A stretch of 64,000 nt of DNA, from assembly GCA_900315675.1 (NCBI GenBank), contig OMZY01000014.1:1-64000 (forward strand). The letters run 5' to 3'. The notes beneath the pieces were generated by a model. That model worked only from the letters and a program-made list of their open reading frames with translations, ran no database searches and was not told the DNA's origin. The stretch comes from an uncultured Eubacteriales bacterium. Its GTDB lineage: Bacteria; Bacillota; Clostridia; Christensenellales; Aristaeellaceae. The position numbers were made by a program, and so were the translations under genes. Below, piece by piece: positions 1 through 7,185 of this stretch; within the stretch, counting starts at the first letter, position 1, and each line of letters begins with the position of its first letter.

Positions 1-244
1 ATAACATTTGAATCGCGCGCGCACCGCGGGCACAAGTGCCTCGCGCACCGCGCACGAGATGGTCACAAACCTGAATCTTAGAAGGCTGTGCAGTTGTCAG
101 GATGCGTAAAGCGTCCGAGGGCCCCGGAAGAGGAAGAAAAGGACGATGGAAGGGGCCAACCGTTCCGCTAAAGGGACGATGAAATCGCTGGTAAGGAAGA
201 CCCAAGGGACAGAATGAAAAGCGATTTCCTAAATAGCTCACCAT
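1..244 (+). other. Structured spacer ahead of the 5S-like sequence
   Basis: No convincing protein gene. The stretch holds several inverted repeats: a ggcac/gtgcc hairpin near 29-41, a ggcccc/ggggcc pair around 119-159, and a nine-base pair gaaatcgct (181-189) with agcgatttc (220-228). This density of stems immediately before a 5S-like sequence fits a 23S-5S spacer with a processing stem. I could not match the first bases to a conserved 23S 3' end, so whether a 23S gene lies just upstream is an inference. Confidence 0.4.
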
Positions 245-325
245 TTCCGGTGGCAATGACGAAGAGGTTCCACCTGTTCCCATACCGAACACAGAAGTTA
301 AGCTCTTCAGTGCCGATGGTACTTG
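245..325 (+). rRNA. rrf: 5S rRNA, truncated at the 3' side
   Basis: The 5' two thirds of a bacterial 5S rRNA are clear: helix I strand tccggtggc, then cgaagagg, the near-invariant cccataccgaacacagaag, the ttaagctcttcag strand and gccgatggtact. The family length is about 115-120 bases. Homology stops near 325 and the 3' strands of helices IV/V and helix I (expected gccaccgga-like) are missing; a hairpin with a T run follows directly. It is therefore either a 5S pseudogene or a rearranged or misassembled copy. The 5S match is secure, its functionality is doubtful. Confidence 0.65.
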
Positions 326-327
326 AC

Positions 328-374
328 ATTCCATAAAAGATCACTCGCTTATGCGGGTGATTTTTTTATGGAAT
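328..374 (+). terminator. Long hairpin with T run after the 5S-like sequence
   Basis: The arms attccataaaa-gatcactcgc and gcgggtga-ttttttta-tggaat pair over about 20 bases around a ttat loop, with a T7 run inside the 3' arm. It could terminate the rRNA transcript, but its outer AT part is symmetrical, so it could equally be the end of a small palindromic repeat element that replaced the 5S 3' end. Confidence 0.6.
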
Positions 375-584
375 CTCGGCGGGAAAGCATATAGATCATA
401 ACGCTCGCTTTTTATAAGTTCCAATGACATTTATCTTCCTGCATGATATGCAGAATAAATGGCATTGGAACTTAGTTCGTTCACCTCTTCGAGGTTCACT
501 CACGGATCCCCTGGCAGGGATCCAAGCGAGCTACATATTGAGCTTCGTGTACAGGTGGGAGGGGGAGAGACGAAGAGGTTCCTC

Positions 585-763
585 CGCAACCTCAATCGTC
601 GCACTGCTCCCTTGGAGCGGTCGCATTGCTCGTTTCGGTTGACTCGTTCGCCTCATTTCGGCTTAGCCGACAGCCCACTGGGCTGACATTCGGCTCGCTC
701 CCCGCAACCTCAATCGTCGCACTGCTCGCTTGGAGCGCTTCGCATTGCTCGTTTCGGTTGACT
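585..763. repeat. Direct repeat pair (585-645 and 702-763)
   Basis: Two roughly 60-base units begin cgcaacctcaatcgtcgcac, continue through a cttggagcg and a cgcattgctcg block and end tttcggttgactc. They differ by a few substitutions and a two-base insertion. They are separated by a gcccactgggct segment that itself recurs at 673-684 and 794-805. Nothing indicates coding function; this looks like a duplicated non-coding element. Confidence 0.75.
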
Positions 764-826
764 CACTCAGGTCGCTTCCTGCTTCGCAGGATAGCCCACT
801 GGGCTACCGCTTCCTTCGTTCCCCTC

Positions 827-970
827 TTCCATACCGAACACAGAGCTCTGCAGACAAGCTGCAGAGCTGAATTACTCATATTCCCATTGATCTTTTTTTT
901 ATATACCCATATATGTTCAAAGGTTCCATACCAAACACAAAGCTCTGCAGACAAGCTGCAGATCTAAGTT
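827..970. repeat. Two 5S-like fragments with PstI-type palindromes
   Basis: Units at 827-873 and 924-970 share ttccatacc(g/a)aacaca followed by agctctgcag-acaa-gctgcag. The start ccataccgaacacaga is exactly the 5S core at 280-295. The following ctgcag/ctgcag arms form a hairpin. They read as degenerate 5S copies in which the part after the conserved core has been replaced. Confidence 0.6.
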
Positions 971-994
971 GCTTTTTTGCTTACTTATTCATGT

Positions 995-1498
995 TTATAC
1001 CCATTCCTCGGAGGAAGTGGGTTCTGTGATGTTATAGAGGGGATAAATGGCCTGTTGGGCGGCGAGGAGCTGCTGCCGGCCGACGTCGCCCCAGTTCAGT
1101 AAAAAAGCGGCTTTAACGGGCGGGACGAGGAGACGGTCATATGTTTTACCATTATCAGGATCAGGCCTTTTTATGCCGATTTTACGGATCAGAGCGGCCA
1201 TTCTGACCTGGGCATAGGGCGGTGTTCCGTCCTCTTCATTCACAAGCTGATAACCGATAAAAAGTGGCGTTTCTATTTCCGTATTGACTTCTTCAAGCAG
1301 TTCACGGCGGCAGGTGGCTTCCGGATCAGCGTCAAAGGGCTCGGGGCGGCCGCCGGCCAGGGAATACCTGACGCCGCCTTCCGGTTTATGAATGACCCTG
1401 AGCAGAACGCGTCCCAGACGATCAAACATCACGCAATATACCTGCCTGATTCTCATCGAGGCAGGTACAGTATCGGCGATCCAACGAATCTGCGGCAT
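995..1498 (-). CDS. NUDIX hydrolase
   Basis: Predicted 167-residue NUDIX-family pyrophosphohydrolase. A NUDIX box is visible at about residues 49-72: AGGRPEP followed by RRELLEEV, with the metal-binding REXXEE at 65-70. One extra residue appears between the box's glycine and the REXXEE part compared with the consensus. The family cleaves nucleoside diphosphates linked to another moiety; substrate cannot be told. The start is supported by agaggga seven to twelve bases upstream. It is the last gene of a minus-strand string running from 5240 down to here, 40 bases after the YhhN-type gene. Function at family level is secure. Confidence 0.85.
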   Translation of the reverse strand: MPQIRWIADTVPASMRIRQVYCVMFDRLGRVLLRVIHKPEGGVRYSLAGGRPEPFDADPEATCRRELLEEVNTEIETPLFIGYQLVNEEDGTPPYAQVRMAALIRKIGIKRPDPDNGKTYDRLLVPPVKAAFLLNWGDVGRQQLLAAQQAIYPLYNITEPTSSEEWV

Positions 1499-1538
1499 CG
1501 TAATATCCCTCTATCATCAACAGAATGGCAGAAGACGG

Positions 1539-2171
1539 TTACAGCAGGCAGGAGAGACCGAAGAGCAGCTGTGCTCCGTAATAGGTAATCATAATCGCCC
1601 AGTCCACCGCATGGGTGGCGGAGAAAAGCAGACGGGCCAGAATCATGACATCGCTGATATAGAAGAGCGCGCCGCCAAAGGCGATCAGCTGTCCCTGCAG
1701 GGTATTCAGGGTAAAACAGGCAATGGCACAGGCACAGGCCAGGCAGAGAACGGCGGCATAGACAGAGAACATCGGTATGTTTTTACCGATCTGTTTTCTC
1801 CACCGCCAGAAAAGAAAGGCGGTGATACCCAGCAGGAAGAGGGCGGTAATCAGATGTATTCCGCTTACTGGACACAGATGGGTAAAGAAACCAATATAGC
1901 AGATATGCCCGGCAATAAAGAAGCCGGCACCGAGCAGCATGCTGAATTCCAGACTCCAGTCTGCTGCCGCGTGCAGGCATAAGGCAGCAAAGCAGATCCA
2001 GAACTGCGGATCCAGGCGCAAAGCCGCGATCAGAGCCAGAGCGGCGGCACACAGGGTGCCGAGCGATTTGAAGGCAGCCGCAAGCTTCAGGCGCAGCGCC
2101 CTTTTATAATGCAGAAAAAAGGGAAGACAAACAAACATGGACAGAGCGCATACAGCGTACATCCACAGCAT
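1539..2171 (-). CDS. YhhN/TMEM86 family membrane protein (lysoplasmalogenase-like)
   Basis: A 210-residue protein made almost wholly of hydrophobic segments, about seven or eight helices. The conserved family patches are visible: AADWSLEFSMLLGAGFFIAG followed by HICYIGFF in the first half, and FGGALFYISDVMILARLLF in the second, with the polar Asp residues in the membrane that characterise YhhN/TMEM86 proteins. Characterised members hydrolyse the vinyl ether bond of lysoplasmalogens; some anaerobic Clostridia do make plasmalogens. The ATG is preceded by ggagg lying inside the end of the upstream CHAP-like gene (3-base gap), so translation is coupled. Confidence 0.75.
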   Translation of the reverse strand: MLWMYAVCALSMFVCLPFFLHYKRALRLKLAAAFKSLGTLCAAALALIAALRLDPQFWICFAALCLHAAADWSLEFSMLLGAGFFIAGHICYIGFFTHLCPVSGIHLITALFLLGITAFLFWRWRKQIGKNIPMFSVYAAVLCLACACAIACFTLNTLQGQLIAFGGALFYISDVMILARLLFSATHAVDWAIMITYYGAQLLFGLSCLL

Positions 2172-2174
2172 GGG

Positions 2175-2951
2175 TTATTCCTCCGTTGCGGCCTGAGATT
2201 CTTCAGGGATCCAGGGCATAAGGAAAATCGTAAGGTACATCTTTTTCTTGGTATAAGCATAACCGTAAGAGAAGATATTCGTTTCCTCCCGGTCACGCTC
2301 TTCTTCGGGAACGAGGGTCATATCCTTGGGCTTCTGCTTTTTATCGGAAGCCTTGTTCATATCATAATCCCGGACATACATACGGACGGTATGCCCTTTA
2401 ACATTGCCTTCAATAGTGGTGATCCGGTAGATTCCGTCGGAAAGCTTTTCCACGTCATAGACAAGTCCGACATGATAATAAGGCGTGGAACCGCCGGAAC
2501 CTTCATTGCCGTACACGGCGATAAAGCCCTTCTGGGGAACGCGAGTGATCCGGTTCAGCTTGGCGAAACCTTCGTAAAGCTTGCCGACGCCGGCTTCCTT
2601 GACGTGGAAGAGGCCGTCCACTTCGCCGTCTTCAATTTTGTTTTTCTCCTCCATGGGGATGCCGGCTTCCAGCATACACCAGGTGATGAAACCGCCGCAC
2701 CAGCCATAGGAGTAGTTGTTCCGCCATTTGGTGAATTTATTCTTTTCCTTCAGGTTTTTACCGTCTGTTTCAATCAGCTGCTGATAGGCGATATCCAGCA
2801 TATTCTGAATGTCTTCCGGGATATCCCGGATGACTTCCGGGTCAATTTCCCGGGCAGTATATTCCGGCGTCTTCTTTTTCGCGGCAAGCGAGGAGGAACA
2901 GCAGAATATGAGTACAAACATAAGCGCAAGGGCGCGTCTGATCCGGATCAT
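2175..2951 (-). CDS. Secreted CHAP/NlpC-like amidase or peptidase
   Basis: A 258-residue protein with a signal peptide (about residues 1-23, ending SSLAA). The central part has the arrangement of CHAP or NlpC/P60 cysteine peptidases: Cys85 in GWCGGFITW, His160 in YYHVGLVYDV, and a polar third position in TIEGN (about 181-183). Such enzymes usually cut peptidoglycan peptide cross-links or stems. The spacing and the IAVYG and VGLV strands favour CHAP. Its place after a SEDS-like and a FHA gene suggests a cell-wall role. The C-terminal 50 residues are charged and not recognised. Confidence 0.65.
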   Translation of the reverse strand: MIRIRRALALMFVLIFCCSSSLAAKKKTPEYTAREIDPEVIRDIPEDIQNMLDIAYQQLIETDGKNLKEKNKFTKWRNNYSYGWCGGFITWCMLEAGIPMEEKNKIEDGEVDGLFHVKEAGVGKLYEGFAKLNRITRVPQKGFIAVYGNEGSGGSTPYYHVGLVYDVEKLSDGIYRITTIEGNVKGHTVRMYVRDYDMNKASDKKQKPKDMTLVPEEERDREETNIFSYGYAYTKKKMYLTIFLMPWIPEESQAATEE

Positions 2952-2977
2952 CGGTCTATCATCCTTTCACGGGCTGA

Positions 2978-3280
2978 TTACAGTCCTGTTACATTATACT
3001 CCACTTCAGGGGGATTGTCAGTCCCCGGAACGGCGGGATCTTCAGAAGGTGTTTCCGAGGGAAGCGCGGAAGGGTCGGGCGTGGTATCCGGGGCAGGGGA
3101 AAGGTCCGGTGAAACAGAAGGATCGGGTGAAGCAGATACGCCGGGCAAAGGGATGGACAGGGAAGAAAGCGAAATGCCGGCGTTTTTCAGAACATGTCCC
3201 GTACACAGCACGATGACCACGAGAAAGGCGCAGGCCAGCAGCAGCGTCAGGAGACGGAAACGGGAACGCATCTGTTTCAT
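2978..3280 (-). CDS. Small membrane-anchored Pro/Ser-rich protein
   Basis: A 100-residue protein with one N-terminal hydrophobic segment (about 9-29) and a mostly disordered tail rich in Pro, Ser, Asp and Thr (repeated SPDxS and TPDP-type units). No catalytic motif is visible. The start is backed by aaagga seven bases upstream. It lies 26 bases from genes on both sides in the string. The tail could be an extracytoplasmic linker. No family recognised. Confidence 0.6.
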   Translation of the reverse strand: MKQMRSRFRLLTLLLACAFLVVIVLCTGHVLKNAGISLSSLSIPLPGVSASPDPSVSPDLSPAPDTTPDPSALPSETPSEDPAVPGTDNPPEVEYNVTGL

Positions 3281-3306
3281 AGGGAAATCCTTTCAGAGGC
3301 AATCAA

Positions 3307-4440
3307 TCATTTTGCCAGCATGGCAAGATGGGCGTCTTCCGCCAGGTCTGAATCATTACGGCCGGATATACCGCAGAGCAGACCGGCCAGGAAAAGATGG
3401 GCGCCAAGCGAAGCCGGCGAGGTTGTCAGCATCGGCATTTCCGATACGGTGAAGGGAAGGAAGCCGAAGAAGGACAGAACCGCGGCGATGGCATAAAGCC
3501 CAAGCAGCAGACAGGCTCCCATGGCCAGGATGGCGTGGATACGCGTCCGCGCACAGGAGGCAACAGTAGTGCCCCGCAGAATCAGCGGAAGATAGGTCAG
3601 GAAGGCCAGACCGGTGAAAACCGGGCCGTAATGACAGAAAAGACGGGGCAGGAGTGAACTGGTTTCCGGAAACGCCATTCCTTCGGGAAGCGTATCGATG
3701 CCGAGGACGCCGACCGTTTTCAGGAAATCCGCGGAGACAGCCTCCGGCAGAACAGCGTCCGGGACAGAACGGGAATACATTCCCCAGAACAGCAGGACAA
3801 AAGCGGCAAGAGCCGGCAGGAAAACCAGGGGCCTGCCGTCAACGGCAAAGAGCAGCAGAAGAACCGTAATTCCCCAGATCAGGCAGTCTGCAGGTTCTCC
3901 GCGCAGCAACAGCAGCACAGCGGAAAGAATACCGACCGCGGCCGCAGAAACAGGGCCTTCCCGGGACAGAAGCACCGCGAACGCAACCAGAAGCAGCGCA
4001 AGGGCCGGCTGGGTGACGGGGAGGGTAAAGGTGGGCGCAATCAGCTTTCCGCCCAGCAGAAGCAGGCCGAGAAAAGCGGAAACAATCGCGGTCAGCAGGG
4101 AACCGGAAAGGGAACGGACAAAGACAGCCCCGATAATCAGGACAATGATTCCGATCCCGCAGCCGAAGGCCTGAGCCATGGCTGCGGCAGGATCCGTGAG
4201 CGCCAGGGAGGCAATGCCCAGAGCACAGAACAGAAGGGATAAAGCCAGCACGAGCCTGTCCATGGAAAATGCCCGGGCAAGCACGGTACAGCACAGGAAC
4301 ATTACACAGGGAACGCCGGCGGCAAGCATATACAGCCTGTAATCTCCCACCTGTGTTGCGGGAACCAGGAAAAGGAAAAGAGCCAGGAACAGCATGAAGC
4401 CTGTAAAGCGGAACCGGGCAGAGGATTTCTGTTTTGTCAT
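3307..4440 (-). CDS. Divergent FtsW/RodA/SpoVE (SEDS)-like membrane protein
   Basis: A 377-residue polytopic protein with about ten hydrophobic helices. Family hints are the YGPVFTGLAFLTYLPLILRG segment near residue 275, which matches the conserved SEDS segment after the big outer loop, and the last-helix pair PFTVSEMPMLTTSPASLGAH, corresponding to the family's LPFVSYGGSS region. SEDS proteins polymerise lipid II glycan strands; the essential loop Asp (in the usual PEAHTDFIF) seems absent, since here one reads FPETSSLLPRLF. The start at 4440 is chosen because aggagg lies nine bases upstream and its ATG overlaps the FHA stop as ATGA. FHA plus SEDS is a known gene pair in Clostridia. Confidence 0.55.
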   Translation of the reverse strand: MTKQKSSARFRFTGFMLFLALFLFLVPATQVGDYRLYMLAAGVPCVMFLCCTVLARAFSMDRLVLALSLLFCALGIASLALTDPAAAMAQAFGCGIGIIVLIIGAVFVRSLSGSLLTAIVSAFLGLLLLGGKLIAPTFTLPVTQPALALLLVAFAVLLSREGPVSAAAVGILSAVLLLLRGEPADCLIWGITVLLLLFAVDGRPLVFLPALAAFVLLFWGMYSRSVPDAVLPEAVSADFLKTVGVLGIDTLPEGMAFPETSSLLPRLFCHYGPVFTGLAFLTYLPLILRGTTVASCARTRIHAILAMGACLLLGLYAIAAVLSFFGFLPFTVSEMPMLTTSPASLGAHLFLAGLLCGISGRNDSDLAEDAHLAMLAK

Positions 4441-5240
4441 TCGCTCCAGTCCTCCTTCCACTGTTCAGGCTGCCTGCGGCGGCGCGGGGCGGAAGCCGGC
4501 CGGGGTTCCGCTTCCGGTTCAGACTGCGCGGACACAGGCTGTTCCGCGGGGACCCGGGGCACAGAAGACTCCTGATAATACGGTTCCGGATACGGAACCG
4601 GGGCCTGCTGCGGATAAGGGGCAGGGGCAGGCGGGGGACAGTAAACCGGCTGTGTATTCACAGGCTCCGGAGCATAACTGAAGGGAACCGGAACCGGCTG
4701 CGGCATCGGATCAGAGAAGGAACCGGGAACCGGCTGCGGGGGGATAAAGGTACGGTTGGTATGAGAAAGGGCAGCAAAAAGCTGCAGGCGGAGCACGGCG
4801 CTGCCGATCTGGAGGACGGAACCATGCACCAGGGGCATATCCATTCCCCTGCGCGTAACAGGCACGCCGTCTATCAGCACTTCACAGCCCACCCGGGGAC
4901 GGATCAGCAGCCCTGTTCCGTCCTGCCAGGAGAAGTCCAGGTGATGGGAGCTGACCCCGGGACAGGGGATGACCAGGTCGCAGGAGCGCAGAGATCCCAG
5001 CACGCCTTCGCGGGGAACCGGAAACCAGGTGTCAGCGGGCAGTTCGTCGCTGCCGGATAGAACGACCAGTTCTCCGACCGTTCCGGCACCGGGCAGATTT
5101 TTGAACCGGTCCCGGCGTTCCTTCCTGTCGGAATGATGCCAGGACCAGGCCAGAGACAGGAGAATGAGCGCAAAGAGAATAAAAATCCAGCGTGAAGCCT
5201 GGGAAAGAACCAAGTAGATTTCCGGACTGACGCTGAACAT
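4437..5240 (-). CDS. Membrane-anchored FHA domain protein
   Basis: A 267-residue protein with an N-terminal transmembrane segment (about 15-33), a cytoplasmic FHA domain (about 55-155) and a Pro/Gln/Tyr-rich tail. The FHA signature is clear: GSLRSCDLVIPCPGVSSHH followed by a beta-rich stretch and DGVPV. FHA domains bind phosphothreonine peptides, typically on Ser/Thr-kinase substrates; in Firmicutes such proteins often sit with cell-wall synthases. The ATG at 5240 has aaagga seven bases upstream, better than the TTG two codons earlier. It heads the string that continues with the SEDS-like gene through a four-base overlap. Confidence 0.85.
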   Translation of the reverse strand: MFSVSPEIYLVLSQASRWIFILFALILLSLAWSWHHSDRKERRDRFKNLPGAGTVGELVVLSGSDELPADTWFPVPREGVLGSLRSCDLVIPCPGVSSHHLDFSWQDGTGLLIRPRVGCEVLIDGVPVTRRGMDMPLVHGSVLQIGSAVLRLQLFAALSHTNRTFIPPQPVPGSFSDPMPQPVPVPFSYAPEPVNTQPVYCPPPAPAPYPQQAPVPYPEPYYQESSVPRVPAEQPVSAQSEPEAEPRPASAPRRRRQPEQWKEDWSE

Positions 5241-5315
5241 GAACAAATCCTTTCGAATTCAATAATCAGAATTCATCATGATGTTGGGGCTGTTTACACT
5301 GTAATCGCAGAGAGG

Positions 5316-6209
5316 TTAATGATCCAAAGCGCTCATAAGAGTATGGACATTCCGGATCATGACCGATTCATAGTAATCCAGGGGAGGCTGATCCGGACCT
5401 GAGGTTACAGGATCGAGTTCACAGACCGGAATGCCGGTTTCATTCACCAGGGTATTGACGGAAGGATCCTCTTCCGAAGATTTCAGGATCAGCGGCATCG
5501 GTTCCCCGGTTCTGATGATCAGCTGCGTAACACGGACCAGCTGCGCGGTGGGAAGGATATCCTCCGGCTCCTTGTTGACAATGGCCGCGGCGGTCAGGCC
5601 GCAGGCTTCCGCAAAATAGGGGAAGGCTTCGTGGAAAATGATGACTTTCCGGTCAAAACCCGCTGTCTCCTCCCGGATCGTTTCATCCAGGGCAGAGAGA
5701 CGTTCCCTGTATTCCTTCAGATTATCCAGAATCTGCTGCTCCCGGGCCGGCATCAGGCGGATCAGCCCTTCCGCCAGGTTGGCAGCCATACCGGCGGCCC
5801 GCTGGGGATCCAGCCAGAGGTGGGAGTTGACCTCCTCACCCTCTTCGCTCTCACCGATTTCCACGGTTTCGGATTCACGGAGGAAGGGAAGACCGGCTGT
5901 GGCATCCACAACTGGCAGGTCGGGATAGGCGCCGGTGACCACCGGCAGGAAGGATTCCATACCGGCTCCATTGATCAGCAGGGCATCCGCCCCGGAAAGC
6001 GTGACCATATCGGAATTCTGCAGGGTGTAATCATGCAGACAGCCGGTGGCCTGTCCGGCAAGATTGACTACGCTGACATCCTCCATCCCTTCAGTCAGGT
6101 TCAGCGTCATGAGCCAGACCGGATAAAAGCTGGTGACAATGGTTTCAGCCCCGGCAAGGCAGGGGAGGAGGAAGAGGAAGGAGAGTATTATACAAAAGAC
6201 TTTTTTCAT
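5316..6209 (-). CDS. Zinc/manganese ABC transporter substrate-binding protein (ZnuA family)
   Basis: A 297-residue secreted protein with a signal peptide (MKKVFCII through AGA). Family metal ligands are visible: His in GCLHDYTL, His in SHLWLDPQ, His in IFHEAFPYFAEACG and the C-terminal acidic ligand region. The charged loop before the second His is Glu-rich (ESEEGEEV) where ZnuA proteins normally have a His-rich loop. No ATPase or permease gene is adjacent, so its partners are elsewhere or it works alone. Start at the second Met is preferred because gagg lies seven to ten bases before it. Confidence 0.88.
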   Translation of the reverse strand: MKKVFCIILSFLFLLPCLAGAETIVTSFYPVWLMTLNLTEGMEDVSVVNLAGQATGCLHDYTLQNSDMVTLSGADALLINGAGMESFLPVVTGAYPDLPVVDATAGLPFLRESETVEIGESEEGEEVNSHLWLDPQRAAGMAANLAEGLIRLMPAREQQILDNLKEYRERLSALDETIREETAGFDRKVIIFHEAFPYFAEACGLTAAAIVNKEPEDILPTAQLVRVTQLIIRTGEPMPLILKSSEEDPSVNTLVNETGIPVCELDPVTSGPDQPPLDYYESVMIRNVHTLMSALDH

Positions 6210-6268
6210 GATGTACCTCATGTCTAATTAAGAATGAATGGGTACCGAAATGAATTCAGGTCCTGGAT

Positions 6269-6766
6269 TCATTTCGGGGGCTGGTCTTCCGGATCCATCC
6301 AGGTTTCCCATTCGGCGCGGGGACGGCTGTCCCGCAGGATGCGGGCGATGACCTTCCTTTCGGGAGCGGACATGAATTCCGCATAGCGGGTATAAAGCAC
6401 CCGCATGGCGGACCAGGAGCCGGTGGACATGGCATAGTCATGCAGGGATTCATAGGTGACAGAGTAGACCTTCAGATGATCAAAAAGAACGCCCATCACA
6501 TCGTCTGCGGCGTCCCTGAACTCAACCGAGCGGATCCGGCGTACGGAGCCGTTATCCATCTGCGCACCCATGGATGGGCCGAGCTGTTCATATACGGTAT
6601 TGAAGAGAACATCCTCGAGGCTTGCGGCCAGAGCGGAGAAGGTATCCCTGTAGGGAGCAAAGTTCCGCAGCTGTTCGGCAGCCCGTTCCCAGATTCCGGG
6701 ACGGTCCACCAGGGCGGAGCCGAAACGGAAACGCAGGGCTTCCCTCACATGCCAGGCTTCGATCAT
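6269..6766 (-). CDS. Hypothetical helical protein
   Basis: A 165-residue protein that I do not recognise. It has no signal peptide or membrane segment, is rich in Arg, Glu and aromatic residues, and reads as mostly helical (ERAAEQLRNF, ADDVMGVLFDHLKVY). The ATG at 6766 is six bases after ggaggg; the ATG two codons upstream directly abuts that site and is unlikely. It is the nearest gene to the dnaA/oriC region on the minus strand and is separated from the ZnuA-type gene by about 60 bases. Confidence 0.55.
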   Translation of the reverse strand: MIEAWHVREALRFRFGSALVDRPGIWERAAEQLRNFAPYRDTFSALAASLEDVLFNTVYEQLGPSMGAQMDNGSVRRIRSVEFRDAADDVMGVLFDHLKVYSVTYESLHDYAMSTGSWSAMRVLYTRYAEFMSAPERKVIARILRDSRPRAEWETWMDPEDQPPK

Positions 6767-6772
6767 GCCCAT

Positions 6773-7185
6773 CCCTCCATAATAGTTTCCCTATATAATG
6801 TATACTGTATCATATCATAAAATGAAGTAATTGTTAACTTTTCACAGGGATTTTGTCAGGGAATACAAAAAACAGGAAAAAAACGAAGGAAAAATTCACG
6901 GAAGACCATAAATCTAGTGGATTCAGGCAGAACGGGTACAAAACCTTGACTACAAAAATGAAAGAATTCTTACAATTTAATCGTTTTATCCACAGGGCAG
7001 GAACCTTGAAATAACTCAATGTTTTTGCTATGATAGTCGAGCCGGTTTGCAAAAGGACAGTTTTCCACAGCCCGGTTATCCACAGCTCACGACCCCTCGT
7101 GCGCTTTTTTAGCCGCCTTTTGCAGCATGTACAGCAAATGATCGCTTATGCGTTTATCAATAACCAGATGAATGGAGAATGACTG
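6773..7185. other. oriC-like intergenic region upstream of dnaA
   Basis: A 413-base gene-free region immediately upstream of dnaA. Perfect DnaA boxes TTATCCACA occur at 6986-6994 and 7076-7084, with a one-mismatch copy TTTTCCACA at 7061-7069 and a weaker ttttcacag at 6838-6846. AT-rich stretches at about 6790-6840 and 6860-6900 could serve as the unwinding element. Only two perfect boxes are visible, so it may be the dnaA autoregulatory region plus part of a split origin. Usual neighbours rpmH and dnaN are not seen next to it. Confidence 0.6.
7006..7034 (+). promoter_or_regulatory. Promoter of dnaA
   Basis: TTGAAA (7006-7011), a 17-base spacer and TATGAT (7029-7034) form a good housekeeping promoter between two DnaA boxes. 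The sequence tatgatagtcgag is also found at the promoter of the L7Ae-family gene (63650-63662). Two DnaA boxes lie just downstream of the start point, compatible with autorepression. Confidence 0.75.

Larger units (their letters stand above)
375..994. other. Gene-free repeat field
   Basis: About 620 bases without a supportable gene. Short open frames exist here but lack a good ribosome binding site and read through repeated, low-information DNA. The region contains a direct repeat pair and scattered 5S-like fragments, listed separately. The 14 bases at 569-582 (gacgaagaggttcc) are identical to 5S positions 258-271. Confidence 0.6.

Noticed and set aside
1-244. 3' end of 23S rRNA
   Set aside because: I could not recognise conserved 23S 3'-terminal sequence; only hairpins and its position before a 5S-like sequence hint at it.
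424-967. Three short open frames in the repeat field
   Set aside because: They overlap each other in different phases, run through direct repeats, have no ribosome binding site and no protein-like composition.
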